Counted from the first letter of the stretch, positions 27,973 to 37,418 are shown. The stretch: DNA of 64,000 nucleotides from CAVVNP01 sp963800235 (GCA_963800235.1 CAWDAD010000001.1:1488001-1552000), one strand, 5' to 3'. Notes: generated by a model not told the origin, from the letters alone. Numbers and translations: made by a program.

Positions 27973-29217
27973 TCAGCCGATGGCGCCGGAGCGGTGGAGC
28001 GCGGCGAGCTGGTGGTCGTCGAGCCCGAGCTCGTCGCCGAGCACCCGGTCGGTGTGCTCGCCCAGCCACGGCACCCGGGTCTCGGGGCCCTCGGCGACCT
28101 TCGACATCTTGACGGGGTTGCCGGGCACCAGCACCGGCTGCTCGACGCCGTCGGTGCGCTCGAGCTCGACCAGCATGTGGCGGGCGGCCACGTGGGGGTC
28201 GGCGACCACGTCGTCGTCGCGCAGGCAGGGGCCGGCGGCCAGGCCGGCGGCCGCCATGGCCTCGGCCGCCTCGACCTTGGTGCGGTCGGCGGCCCACGCC
28301 TCGATGGCGGGCCGCAGCTCCTCCTCGAGGTGGTCGAGCCAGCCCTGCCGATCGGCGAAGCGGGGGTCGTGGACCCACTCGGGGTGACCGATCAGCTCGA
28401 CCAGGGCGGCGAACTGGTGCTCCCGGCCGACCTGCACGATGAACCAGCCGTCGCGGGCCCGGAAGCCGTGCATGATCAGCGGTCCCAGCTCGCCGTTGCG
28501 CAGCCCCATCGACCAGAAGTTGGTGACCAGGTCGGTCATCGCGACCATCGAGTCGAGCATGGCGACGTCGACGTACTGGCCCTCGCCGGTGCGGTCCCGG
28601 TGGCGCAGGGCGGCCAGCACCCCGACGACCGCGAACAGGGCGGTGCCGATGTCGCCGAGGCCGCCGACCGGTGCCGCCACCGGCGGCTCGTCGCCCTGGC
28701 GCTTGAACTCGTAGATGCCGGACATGGCCTCGACGATCGGGGCGTAGGCCGGCCAGCTGGCGTACGGCGAGGGGACGACGTTTCCGAAGCCCGAGACCGA
28801 CAGGTAGATGGCCCGGGGGTTGGCGGCCGCCACCTCGTGGTAGCCGAGGCCGAGGCGCTCGAGCGTGCCGGACCTGAAGTTCTCGGCGACCACGTCGACC
28901 TTGGTGGCCAGCTGCAGCACCAGGTCCCGTCCCTCGGGGTTCTTCAGGTCGATGGCGACGCTGCGCTTGCCGAGGTTGTTGCGCAGGAAGGTGGCGCCGA
29001 CCGACCGGCCCTCGGGGTCGGTCATGGCGGGCAGCGAGCCCCGGCCCGAGTCGCCGCCCTTCGGGTGCTCGACCTTGATCACGTCGGCGCCGAGCCGCGC
29101 CAGCAGCTGGGTGGCGAAGGGCAGCGACTGCATCTGCTCGAGGGCCAGCACCCGCACCCCGTCGAGCGGCTTGCCGTACCGCTGGGCTCCGGCGTTGGCG
29201 ATCTCACCGACTCGCAT
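27973..29217 (-). CDS. CaiB/BaiF family CoA transferase
   Basis: 414 residues of the family III CoA-transferase fold. Landmarks are LDGVRVLALEQMQSLPFATQLLARLGADVIKVEHP, RSVAIDLKNPEGRDLVLQLATKVDVVAENFRSGTLERLGL and GRTGEGQYVDVAML-type text (GEGQYVDVAMLDSMVA). These enzymes move CoA between carboxylic acids. GAGGAG precedes the ATG. It is divergent from an HMG-CoA-synthase-like/thiolase pair, sharing a promoter region with two matching palindromes, so a single regulator may control both. Confidence 0.93.
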   Translation of the reverse strand: MRVGEIANAGAQRYGKPLDGVRVLALEQMQSLPFATQLLARLGADVIKVEHPKGGDSGRGSLPAMTDPEGRSVGATFLRNNLGKRSVAIDLKNPEGRDLVLQLATKVDVVAENFRSGTLERLGLGYHEVAAANPRAIYLSVSGFGNVVPSPYASWPAYAPIVEAMSGIYEFKRQGDEPPVAAPVGGLGDIGTALFAVVGVLAALRHRDRTGEGQYVDVAMLDSMVAMTDLVTNFWSMGLRNGELGPLIMHGFRARDGWFIVQVGREHQFAALVELIGHPEWVHDPRFADRQGWLDHLEEELRPAIEAWAADRTKVEAAEAMAAAGLAAGPCLRDDDVVADPHVAARHMLVELERTDGVEQPVLVPGNPVKMSKVAEGPETRVPWLGEHTDRVLGDELGLDDHQLAALHRSGAIG

Positions 29218-29245
29218 GTCGCTCCTCGCTGCTGCTGCGTGCGAT

Positions 29246-29304
29246 CTGACGGACCGTCAGGGTACGGCCGTCCGCCCCGACGGCGGGATCTGACGGTGCG
29301 TCAG
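29246..29304. promoter_or_regulatory. Paired operator-like palindromes in a divergent promoter
   Basis: Perfect 15-base palindromic arms CTGACG-N3-CGTCAG occur twice: 29246-29260 (spacer GAC) and 29290-29304 (spacer GTG), both preceded by GAT. Their centres are 44 bases apart, about four helical turns. They separate the caiB-like gene from the HMG-CoA-synthase-like gene. A TetR- or GntR-family regulator is plausible; none is adjacent. Confidence 0.78.
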
Positions 29305-29326
29305 GTCGGTTCGTAGGATGCGGCGC

Positions 29327-30779
29327 ATGCGCGGCATCACCGGGTTCGGCGCCTACCTCCCCCACCGGCGGCTCGACCGCACGCGGCATCGCGGCGGTGG
29401 CCGGCACCGGTGGCGGCAAGGGCACCCGCACGGTGGCGAGCTTCGACGAGGACACCACGACCATGGCGGTCGAGGCCGGGCGGCTGGCCCTGCGGGACCG
29501 GCCCGCCGGCGCCGCCGAGCCGGGGCTGCTGCTCTTCTCGACGGTCGCCCCGGCCTACGTCGACAAGACCAACGCCACCGCCGTCCACGCCGCCCTGCGC
29601 CTGCCCGCGACCACCACCGCGCTCGACCTGAACGGCGCCGCCCGCTCGGCGGTGGGCGCGCTGGCCCTGGCCCTCGACCAGCCGGGCGAGGCCCTGGTGG
29701 TGGCCGCCGACATCCGCACCGGGCTGCCCGGCAGCCCCGACGAGGCGACCGGCGGCGACGGCGCCGCCGCGCTGCTCGTGGGTGGCGGCGATCGCGATGG
29801 CGACGGCGGCGGACCGCCGGTGCTGGCCGAGCTGATCGGCCGGGCGTCGGTCACCCACGAGTTCCTCGACCGGTGGCGCACGCCGGGCGACGTCCGCTCG
29901 AAGACCTGGGAGGAGCGCTTCGGCGAGATCCAGTACGTGCCGCTCGGCACCCAGGCCTGGAAGGACGCGCTCCACGCCGCCGGGCTCGAGGCCGAGCAGG
30001 TCGACCGGGTCGCCATCGCCTCGACCCACGCCCGCGCCGCCCGTTCGCTGACCCGCAGCCTCCACCTCGGCGAGGGGGTGCTGGTCGACGACCTGTCCGC
30101 CACCGTCGGCAACACCGGCGCCGCCCACCCGCTCCTGCTGCTCGCCGCCGCCCTCGAGGCCGCCGGGCCCGACCAGGTCGTCGCCCTGGTGAGCCTGGCC
30201 GACGGGGCCGACGTGCTGCTGTTCCGCACCACCGCGGCGCTGGCCGGGCACCGGTCGGCCCGGCCGGTCGCCGAGCAGGCCGCGGCCGGCGCCGGGGCAC
30301 CGGTCCCCTACGGCAAGTTCCTGGCCTGGCGGGGGCTGCTCACCCCCGAGCCGCCCCGCCGCCCCGAGCCGGCCCGGCCGTCGTCGTCGGCGGCCGTGCG
30401 CAGCGAGGACTGGAAGTTCGGCTTCGTCGGGTCGCAGGAGCGCGACACCGGCGCCGTGCACCTCCCGCCGCAGCGGGCGTCGTCGAGCACCGGCGCGGTC
30501 GACGAGATGGACCCGATCCCGATGGCCGACGCCACCGGCACCGTGGTCACCTTCACCATCGACAAGCTCGCCTACTCCCCCAGCCCGCCCATCGTGTTCG
30601 CGGTGGTCGACTTCGACGGCGGCGGTCGCCTGCCGGTCGAGCTCACCGACGTCGAGCCGAGCGAGGTGGCCATCGGCGACCGGGTGGAGATGACCTTCCG
30701 CAAGCTGTTCACTGCAGACGGGATCCACGACTACTTCTGGAAGGCCCGACCCGCGCACGACCGGCCCCGAGGAGGCTGA
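29327..30779 (+). CDS. HMG-CoA-synthase/KAS-like protein fused to DUF35 OB-fold (frame broken near 5' end)
   Basis: Thiolase-fold protein with a C-terminal OB-fold (DUF35) domain. ATG at 29327 gives MRGITGFGAYLPHRRLDR, then the frame breaks at about 29380-29392, and continues as IAAVAGTGGGKGTRTVASFDEDTTTMAVEA to the end; the length is one base over a multiple of three. At the usual catalytic Cys position (ALDLNGAARSAVGAL) there is no Cys. The DUF35 part (EDWKFGFVGSQERDTGAVHLPPQR) also lacks the Cys pairs of its zinc ribbon, while the OB-fold (ATGTVVTFTIDKLAYSPSPP) is intact. It probably acts as a non-catalytic partner of the thiolase encoded 2 bases downstream. Confidence 0.85.
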
Positions 30780-30781
30780 CG

Positions 30782-31981
30782 ATGGGAAGCCACGGCATCA
30801 AGGACCGGGTCGCCATCATCGGGATGGGCTGCACCCCGTTCAAGGAGCACTGGGACAAGGGCCTCGACGACCTGGCGCTCGAGGCGTCGCTCGACGCCTT
30901 CGCCGACGCCGGGGTCGACAAGGACACCGTCGACGCCTACTGGGTGGGCACCGCCCAGGGCGGCATGAGCGGCATGCTGCTGGCCAAGCCGCTCCAGCTC
31001 GAGGGCAAGCCGGTGACGCGGGTCGAGAACATGTGCGCCACCGGCTCCGAGGCCCTGCGCCAGGCCGCCTACGCGGTGGCCAGCGGGGCCTACGACATGG
31101 CCATGGCGGTCGGCGTCGAGAAGGTGAAGGACTCCGGCTACCAGGGCCTCAACGCCTTCCCGGTGCCGAACGACGGCACCGCCCGCACCCTCACCGCCGC
31201 GGCCATGTTCTCGATGGTCGCGCCCGCCTACGCCGAGCGCTACGGCGTCGACCGCGACGAGCTGCGCCGGGTGTTGGCCCGCATCGCCTCGAAGAACCAC
31301 TTCAACGGCGCCCGCAACCCGCGCGCCCAGTTCCGCAGGGAGATGGGCGTCGACGCCATCTGCAGCATGCCGGCGGTGGCCGGCGACCTGGGCGTGTTCG
31401 ACTGCGCCGGGGTGGCCGACGGGGCGGCCGCCGCCATCGTCGTGCGGGCCGAGGACGCCGGGCGGTACTGCGAGGACCCGCTCTACGTCAAGGCGCTGTC
31501 GATGGTGGCCGGCAACGGCGGCGGGCTCACCGACCCCGACTACGACTACACGACCTTCCCCGAGATCGCCCGCTGCGCCGAGGACGCCTACCAGCAGGCC
31601 GAGGTCACCGACCCCCGCCGCCAGCTGGCCATGGCCGAGGTCCACGACTGCTTCACCCCGACCGAGCTGGTGCTGATGGAGGACCTCGGCTTCAGCGACC
31701 GGGGCATGGCCTGGAAGGACTGCGAGGCCGGGTGCTTCGACCTCCACGGCGACCTGCCCGTGAACCCCGACGGCGGCCTGAAGAGCTTCGGCCACCCGGT
31801 CGGCGCCAGCGGCCTGCGCATGATGTTCGAGGCGTGGCTGCAGCTGCGGGGCCGGGCCCCCGACGAGCGCCGCATCGAGACCGTCGACGCCGGCCGCACC
31901 CTGGCGCTGACCCACAACCTGGGCGGCTACCCGGGCGAGATGGTCAGCTTCATCTCCATCCTCGGCTCCGAGCTGGGCTGA
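30782..31981 (+). CDS. Thiolase family protein (SCP2-type acetyl-CoA acyltransferase)
   Basis: 399 residues. The nucleophile Cys lies in VENMCATGSEALRQAAYAV, the His in KSFGHPVGASGLRM, and the C-terminal loop is THNLGGYPGEMVSFISILG, with GG where a second Cys is usual, as in SCP2-type thiolases. It would cleave 3-ketoacyl-CoA or do the reverse condensation. It starts 2 bases after the stop of the HMG-CoA-synthase-like/DUF35 gene; such pairs form complexes in archaea and in steroid side-chain degradation. A fatty acid or sterol pathway is likely, but the substrate is not known. Confidence 0.94.
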   Translation: MGSHGIKDRVAIIGMGCTPFKEHWDKGLDDLALEASLDAFADAGVDKDTVDAYWVGTAQGGMSGMLLAKPLQLEGKPVTRVENMCATGSEALRQAAYAVASGAYDMAMAVGVEKVKDSGYQGLNAFPVPNDGTARTLTAAAMFSMVAPAYAERYGVDRDELRRVLARIASKNHFNGARNPRAQFRREMGVDAICSMPAVAGDLGVFDCAGVADGAAAAIVVRAEDAGRYCEDPLYVKALSMVAGNGGGLTDPDYDYTTFPEIARCAEDAYQQAEVTDPRRQLAMAEVHDCFTPTELVLMEDLGFSDRGMAWKDCEAGCFDLHGDLPVNPDGGLKSFGHPVGASGLRMMFEAWLQLRGRAPDERRIETVDAGRTLALTHNLGGYPGEMVSFISILGSELG

Positions 31982-32020
31982 GCCTCGGACGCGGCCGGCC
32001 GGCCGACGACCGCTCGCTGA

Positions 32021-33107
32021 TCACGAGCGGAGAGCGTCGGCGAGGGCGTGCCAGCTGGGCTTGGGGACGAGGTGCTCGTCGCTGATGGTGGCGGCGCCGT
32101 AGCCGGGCTTCTGTCCGGGGATCCAGCTGTGGCGGTCGGTGAAGCCCCACACGATGAACATCGGGCAGCGGGCGGCGGCCAGGCAGGTGCGGACCAGGCC
32201 GCCGAGCACGGACGCCTGCTGGTCGAGCTCGGCCGGGGTGGCCGGCAGCCGCAGCGCCGAGGTCCCACTCGCTGACGGCGACGTCGAGGCCCGCGGCGTT
32301 CACCCGTGCCATCTGCCGGGCCACGGCCGCCTCGTCGATGGTGGTGAAGCCCGGGAAGAGGTGGAACTGCGAGCCCAGCCCGTCGATGGGCACCCCCTGC
32401 GCCTTCAGGTCGAGCGCCATCTGCACCATGCGGTCGGTCTTCGGCCCCGGCATCTGCACGTCGAAGTCGTTCAGGTAGAGCTTCGCCCCCGGATCGGCCT
32501 GGTGGGCGAAGCGGAAGGCCATCGGGATGTAGTCGGGGCCGATCAGCCGCATCCACACGTTCTGGCGCAGGGCGGCGCCGCCGTCGTCGAGCGGCTCGTT
32601 GACCACGTCCCACGACACCACCTTCCCCTTCAGGTGCCCGACCTCGGCCTGGATGTGTCGGCGCAGCACCTCGATGGCCTGGTCCCGGGTGAAGGTGGCG
32701 TGCTCCAGCCAGTCGGGGTTCTGGAAGTACCAGACGAGGATGCCGCCCTTCACCTGCTGGTGGTGGGCCCCGGCGAAGGCGACCAGCCGGTCGAGCCCGC
32801 TGAAGTCGAACCGTCCGGGCGAGGGCTCCGTGGCGTCCCACTTCGAGGCGTTCTCCGGCGTGACCAGGTCGAACTGCTCGCCGAGCACCCGGGCGTAGTC
32901 GGGCTCGCCGGTCAGGGCGGCGTCGTCGACCGCGGTGCCGAGCAGCACGTGCCGCCGCTCGGCCAGCGTCCGCAGGCTGGTCGCCGCCCCGCCGCCGGCC
33001 GGGTCGGACGAGCCGGGACGCCCGGCCGATCGCGGTCCGGACGACCCGCCGCTGCAGCCCGCCGCCAGCACCGCGACCACGACGAGGGCAGCGACGAACC
33101 GGGGCAC
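32021..33107 (-). CDS. GH10 family endo-1,4-beta-xylanase-like lipoprotein (frame broken)
   Basis: Glycoside hydrolase family 10. GTG at 33107 gives a lipoprotein signal VPRFVAALVVVAVLAAGC with lipobox LAAGC. The acid/base Glu is in VSWDVVNEPL and the nucleophile Glu in DVAVSEWDL. The frame breaks at about 32257, where one extra base (CTCGGCG for CTCGCG) precedes ALRLPATPAELDQQA; it then continues through MFIVWGFTDRHSWIPG to the stop at 32021. Length is one over a multiple of three. About 361 residues when repaired. It should cut xylan or a related polysaccharide outside the cell. Confidence 0.85.
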
Positions 33108-33174
33108 ACCCCATGGTCGCAGCCGGAGGCGCCCCGCCGGGCGAACCGCTCCGGCGAGGGACAGACTTCCGGCC

Positions 33175-33912
33175 ATGCCGAACGACACCGACTTCTCCGA
33201 CCTCGCGGCCGTCTACCTGAACTGCACGCTCAAGCCCTCGCCCGAGGTGTCGAACACCCAGGGCCTGGTCGACCGCTCGGCGGCGATCATGGCCGCCCAG
33301 GGCGTCGCCGTCGAGCAGTTCCGCATCGTCGACCACGACGTGGCCACCGGCGTGTACGACGACATGACCGAGCACGGCGCGTCCAGCGACGGGTGGCCGC
33401 CGATCCTCGAGGCGGTGCTGGCCGCCGACATCCTGGTGCTGGCCATGCCGATCTGGCTGGGCGACAAGTCGTCGGTCGCCACCCGGGTCGTCGAGCGGCT
33501 CTACGGCCACAGCGGTGCGTACAACGACAAGGGGCAGTGGGCGTACTACGGCCGGGCGGGCGGCTGCCTGGTCACCGGCAACGAGGACGGCGTCAAGCAC
33601 TGCGCCATGAACGTCCTCTACTCGCTGCAGCACATCGGGTACACGATCCCGCCGCAGGCCGACGCCGGCTGGATCGGCGAGGTCGGTCCGGGGCCGAGCT
33701 ACCTCGACGAGGGCTCCGGCGGACCCGAGAACGACTTCACCAACCGCAACACCACCTTCATGACCTGGAACCTGCTGCACCTGGCCCGGCTGCTGAAGGA
33801 CGCCGGCGGCTTCCCGGCCGGCGGCAACGTCCGGCGCGAGTGGGACGAGGGCCACGTCTACGGCACCCCGGCGCCGGGCGGCCCGCAGCACCCCAACCCC
33901 GAGTACCGCTGA
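33175..33912 (+). CDS. Flavodoxin-fold NAD(P)H-dependent FMN reductase family protein
   Basis: 245 residues. The flavodoxin-fold core reads AVYLNCTLKPSPEVSNT, then DILVLAMPIWLGDKSSVATRVVERLYG (the flavin-loop/PxW region) and GRAGGCLVTGNEDGVKHCAMNVLYSLQHIGYTIPP. It would reduce FMN or a flavin-linked substrate. CAGACT ends 7 bases before the ATG at 33175, a leaderless-type start. It is divergent from the xylanase-like gene. Confidence 0.86.
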   Translation: MPNDTDFSDLAAVYLNCTLKPSPEVSNTQGLVDRSAAIMAAQGVAVEQFRIVDHDVATGVYDDMTEHGASSDGWPPILEAVLAADILVLAMPIWLGDKSSVATRVVERLYGHSGAYNDKGQWAYYGRAGGCLVTGNEDGVKHCAMNVLYSLQHIGYTIPPQADAGWIGEVGPGPSYLDEGSGGPENDFTNRNTTFMTWNLLHLARLLKDAGGFPAGGNVRREWDEGHVYGTPAPGGPQHPNPEYR

Positions 33913-33979
33913 GCGACGGCGACCCGCTCCCGGCAGCCTGCTTCGGGCGGCCGCCGCTCCCGGTGCGTACCGTGGCCTG

Positions 33980-35137
33980 ATGCCCGACTCCGTCGCCGAG
34001 GCCGCCCGGCGGGTGGGGCCCGACATCGGCGCCCGCAGCTCCGCCATCGAGGCGAACCGGACCCTGCCCCCCGACGTCGTCGACCTCCTCACCGGGGCCG
34101 GGCTGTTCAAGGCGTTCGTGCCGGCTCGCTACGGCGGCGCCCAGGCCACCGCGCTCGACGGCCTGTCGGCCATCGAGGAGGTCGGCTACCACGACGGGTC
34201 GGCCGGGTGGTGCGTGATGATCGCCGCCACCACCGGCGTGCTCGGCGGGTTCCTGCCGCCGGCGCACGCCGAGGCGATCTACGCCCGACCCGACGCGGTC
34301 ACCGGCGGGTTCGCCGCGCCGATGGGACGGGCCACGGTGGTCGACGGCGGGCTGTCGGTCACCGGTCGCTGGCAGTGGGGTTCGGGGTCACGGCACTGCA
34401 CGGCGCTCGGCGGCGGCTGCCTGGTGGTCGACGGCGACGGCGCCCCGTCGCCCCGCTCCGCCGACGGGCTGATCGCCCCCTTCGTGCTCTTCGAGCCGGA
34501 CCAGGTCGAGCTGCTCGACACCTGGTACGTCAGCGGGCTGCGGGGCACCGGCAGCACCGACTACACCGTCGACGCCGCCTTCGTGCCCGAGGGGCGGTGG
34601 GTCCAGATCGGCACCACCCGGCCCACGGTCGACGCCCCGCTCTACCGCTTCTCCTTCTACGGCCTGCTGGCCCTGGGCATCGCCGCGGTCGCCGCCGGCC
34701 TGGCCCGCCGGGCGGTCGACGAGCTGGTCGGGCTGGCCGGGTCGAAGCGGCCCCAGGGCAGCAGCAAGGTCCTGGCCGACCGGGCGCCGGTGCAGGCCGA
34801 GGTGGCCCGGGCCGAGGCCGCCCAGCGATCGAGCTGGACCTTCCTCGCCGATCGGGTGGCGGCCACGTGGGAGGCCCTCGAGGCCGGGCGCCCCCTCGCC
34901 GTGGAGGACAAGCGGTCGCTGCGCCTGGCCGCCACCCACGCCACCGAGCAGGCGGCGGCGGCGGTCGACCGCCTGTACACCGCCGCCGGTGGCGCCGCCG
35001 TGTACGACGACAGCCCGCTGCAGCGGATCTTCCGCGACGTCCACGTCGCCACCCAGCACGCCATGGTCGCGCCCCGGACCTTCGAGCTGACCGGCCGGAT
35101 GCGCCTCGGCCTCGACACCGACACCCGCCAGCTCTGA
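33980..35137 (+). CDS. Acyl-CoA-dehydrogenase-fold flavin monooxygenase-like protein
   Basis: 385 residues. The fold is that of acyl-CoA dehydrogenases, but the N-terminal LLTGAGLFKAFVPARYGGAQ, the segment DGSAGWCVMIAATTGVLGGF and the C-terminal FRDVHVATQHAMVAPRTFELTGR match two-component flavin monooxygenases (HsaA/PigA/DszC type) better than true dehydrogenases. The conserved catalytic Glu of dehydrogenases is not evident. Reduced flavin could come from the FMN reductase encoded just upstream; that pairing is an inference. TACCGT at 33968-33973 lies 6 bases before the ATG. Confidence 0.82.
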   Translation: MPDSVAEAARRVGPDIGARSSAIEANRTLPPDVVDLLTGAGLFKAFVPARYGGAQATALDGLSAIEEVGYHDGSAGWCVMIAATTGVLGGFLPPAHAEAIYARPDAVTGGFAAPMGRATVVDGGLSVTGRWQWGSGSRHCTALGGGCLVVDGDGAPSPRSADGLIAPFVLFEPDQVELLDTWYVSGLRGTGSTDYTVDAAFVPEGRWVQIGTTRPTVDAPLYRFSFYGLLALGIAAVAAGLARRAVDELVGLAGSKRPQGSSKVLADRAPVQAEVARAEAAQRSSWTFLADRVAATWEALEAGRPLAVEDKRSLRLAATHATEQAAAAVDRLYTAAGGAAVYDDSPLQRIFRDVHVATQHAMVAPRTFELTGRMRLGLDTDTRQL

Positions 35138-35164
35138 ACTGCGCTGCCGGTCGGTCCCCCAAGG

Positions 35165-35217
35165 CCGAACGTGTCGCAGTCGTCGGGCCAGCGCCCATCC
35201 AACTGCGACGAGTTGCG
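35165..35217. repeat. Family A dispersed palindromic repeat, copy 4
   Basis: Arms CCGAACGTGTCGCAGTCGTC (35165-35184) and CCAACTGCGACGAGTTGCGG (35198-35217) around a 13-base loop. A few mismatches are present (for example GTGTC against GACGA). It fills the gap between two acyl-CoA-dehydrogenase-fold genes. Confidence 0.78.
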
Positions 35218-35288
35218 GAGGGAGGAGGCGGGTTCGGCCGGGCGACGCTCCCTCGCCGGCCGACGCCCCCGCACGTAGGGTCGGCGCG

Positions 35289-36415
35289 GTGGACGTGGGG
35301 CTCTCGGACGACGACCCGCGGCGGGTGGAGCTGCGGGCGTGGCTGGCCGAGCACCCCCGTCCGACGCGCGCCGAGCTGGCCGAGGCCGGGCTGGTGGCGG
35401 CCCACTGGCCGCCGCCCTGGGGGCTCGGCGCCGACGCCGAGCACCAGCTGATCGTCGAGGACGAGCTCCGGCGGGCCGGCGTCGGACCGGTGGGTGCCGA
35501 CCGGTCGGGCCAGATCGGGCTGGGGTGGGCCGGACCGACGATCCTCGCCGGCGGCACCCCCGAGCAGCACCGGCGCTGGCTGCCCGGCATCCTCGACGGC
35601 ACCGAGCCGTGGTGCCAGCTGTTCAGCGAGCCCGACGCCGGCTCCGACCTGGCCTCGCTGCGCACCCGGGCCGACCGCGACGGCGACCACTACGTGGTGA
35701 ACGGCCAGAAGATCTGGTCGACCTGGGCCGACACCGCCCGCTGGGGGATCCTGCTGGCCCGCACCGACCCCGAGGCGCCGAAGCACCGGGGCATCAGCTA
35801 CTTCGTGCTCGACATGGCGTCGCCCGGCGTCGAGGTCCGCACGATCATCGAGATGACCGGCGGCAACCACTTCAACGAGACCTTCCTCTCCGACGTGCGC
35901 GTCCCGGTCGACTGCCGGATCGGGCCCGAGCACGGCGGCTGGGCGCTGGCCAAGGTCACCCTCGGCAACGAGCGGGTGTCGCTCTCCAGGGCGGGCTGCT
36001 CTGGGGCATGGGACCCGACGACGGCGACGTGCTCGACCGGCTGCGATCGACCGGGGTGGCCGATCCGCTCCGTCGCCAGCAGGCCGCCGAGGTGCGGACC
36101 GAGGCCGAGGTGCTGCGGCTGCTCGGCCGGCGGATCGTGTCCTCGGCCATGGCCGGGCGCGACCCGGGGCCGGAGGCGTCGATCCGCAAGACGCTCTCCG
36201 ACGTCCACGGCCAGACGGCCCTCTCGCTGGTCAAGGACCTGGAGGGCCCCGCCGGCATGCTCGGCCGCCAGGACGCCCACGCCGAGGAGGCCGACGAGTG
36301 GCACTGGGGCTACCTGTTCAGCCGAGCGCTGACCATCGGCGGCGGCACCAGCGAGGTCCAGCGCACCATCATCGGCGAGCGCCTCCTCGGCCTCCCCCGC
36401 GAGCCCAAGCCGTGA
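35289..36415 (+). CDS. Acyl-CoA dehydrogenase (frame broken near residue 230)
   Basis: Canonical acyl-CoA dehydrogenase. FAD-domain motifs are CQLFSEPDAGSDLASLRTRA and VNGQKIWSTWADTARWGILLARTDP; later GGTSEVQRTIIGERLLGLPREP. The frame breaks at about 35989: VTLGNERVSLS then GGLLWGMGPDDGDVLD in the next frame, where one C after TCCAG would repair it. The length (1127) is one base short of a multiple of three, as expected. GTG at 35289 follows TAGGGT (35276-35281) by 7 bases. About 375 residues when repaired. It oxidises acyl-CoA at the alpha-beta bond. Confidence 0.92.
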
Positions 36416-36455
36416 CCCGAACTCCCGACCGCTCCGCGCCACACCCCGTCCGGCG

Positions 36456-36508
36456 CCGAACTTGTCGTGGTTGTTCGCGCGCTGCTCACGCAACCACGAC
36501 AGGTTCGG
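36456..36508. repeat. Family A dispersed palindromic repeat, copy 5
   Basis: Arms CCGAACTTGTCGTGGTTG (36456-36473) and CAACCACGACAGGTTCGG (36491-36508) around a 17-base loop; 17 of 18 positions pair in Watson-Crick fashion and the rest is G-T. The TGG/CCA variant is the same as copy 2. Confidence 0.85.
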
Positions 36509-36524
36509 GTCGGGGGCGGGTGAG

Positions 36525-37331
36525 GTGAGCGACGTCGAGCGTGACGGGTACGAGTGCGTGCGGTTCGAGCGGGTCGAGGGCCACGTGCTGGTGGTGACCG
36601 TCGACCGGCCCGGCGACCCGCTGAACCGGGTGGACGACCGGCTCCACGAGGAGCTGGCCCGGCTGTTCGCCGACCTGCGCGAGGAGAACGACGCCCGAGC
36701 GATCCTGCTCACCGCCGAGGGGACGGCCTTCTCCGCCGGCGGCGACTTCGCCTGGTTCCCCGCCCTGCAGGACAGGGAGGTCGCCGAGCAGGTCCGCAAG
36801 CAGGGCAAGTCGCTGATCTGGGACCTTCTCGACATCCCGGTCCCGTTGGTCTGCTGCCTGCAGGGCCACGCCGTCGGGCTGGGGGCGTCGATCGCCCTGC
36901 TGTGCGACGCCACCTTCGTGGCCGAGTCGGCCACCCTCGCCGACCCCCACGTGCGGGTCGGCATCGTGGCCGGTGACGGCGGCACCGTGGCCTGGCCGTT
37001 GGCGGTCGGGCCGATGGCGGCCAAGCGCTACCTGCTCACCGGCGACGCGGTGCCGGCCGCCGAGGCGGCCCGGATGGGGCTGGTCACCGAGGCGTGCCCC
37101 GACGACGAGGTCCACGACCGGGCCCTGACCTTCGCCCGCCGACTGGCCGCCGGCGCACCGCTCGCCGTGCAGTACACCAAGCAGGCGGTGAACAAGCTGG
37201 TGAAGGACGCGCTCAACACCAGCTTCGACGTGGCCACCGCCCTGGAGCTGGTGACCTTCGCCAGCCACGACCACCAGGAGGCGCTGGCCGCCCTCGCCGA
37301 GCGCCGCGACCCGACCTTCAGGGGACGGTGA
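36525..37331 (+). CDS. Enoyl-CoA hydratase/isomerase family protein
   Basis: 268 residues. Crotonase-fold signatures are EGTAFSAGGDFAWFPALQD (first oxyanion loop) and CLQGHAVGLGASIALLCDATFVAES (second). Where the family has E..GL.PG, this protein has LADPHVRVGIVAGDGG, with Asp/His in place of Glu, so the chemistry may differ from water addition. GTG at 36525 is the likely start. It sits between an acyl-CoA dehydrogenase and a nitroreductase on the same strand, in a beta-oxidation-like group. Confidence 0.9.
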   Translation: MSDVERDGYECVRFERVEGHVLVVTVDRPGDPLNRVDDRLHEELARLFADLREENDARAILLTAEGTAFSAGGDFAWFPALQDREVAEQVRKQGKSLIWDLLDIPVPLVCCLQGHAVGLGASIALLCDATFVAESATLADPHVRVGIVAGDGGTVAWPLAVGPMAAKRYLLTGDAVPAAEAARMGLVTEACPDDEVHDRALTFARRLAAGAPLAVQYTKQAVNKLVKDALNTSFDVATALELVTFASHDHQEALAALAERRDPTFRGR

Positions 37332-37418
37332 CGATGCGGAGCCGCCAGGCGGAGCAGCACCACCGGACGACCGACATGCCGAAGGCGCGCCGGCGAAGAG
37401 CCGGCGCCAGCAACACGT
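37329..37418. repeat. Family C repeat, copy 2
   Basis: Matches 10068-10158. GCCGCCAGGCGGAGCAGCAC is at 37341-37360; the second hairpin is GCGCCGGC/GCCGGCGC at 37387-37407, a compensated change from the other copy. It ends CAGCAACACG. A partial repetition, GTGACGATGCGCAGCCGC, begins at 37417, 88 bases after the first, and provides the start of the nitroreductase gene. Confidence 0.8.
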
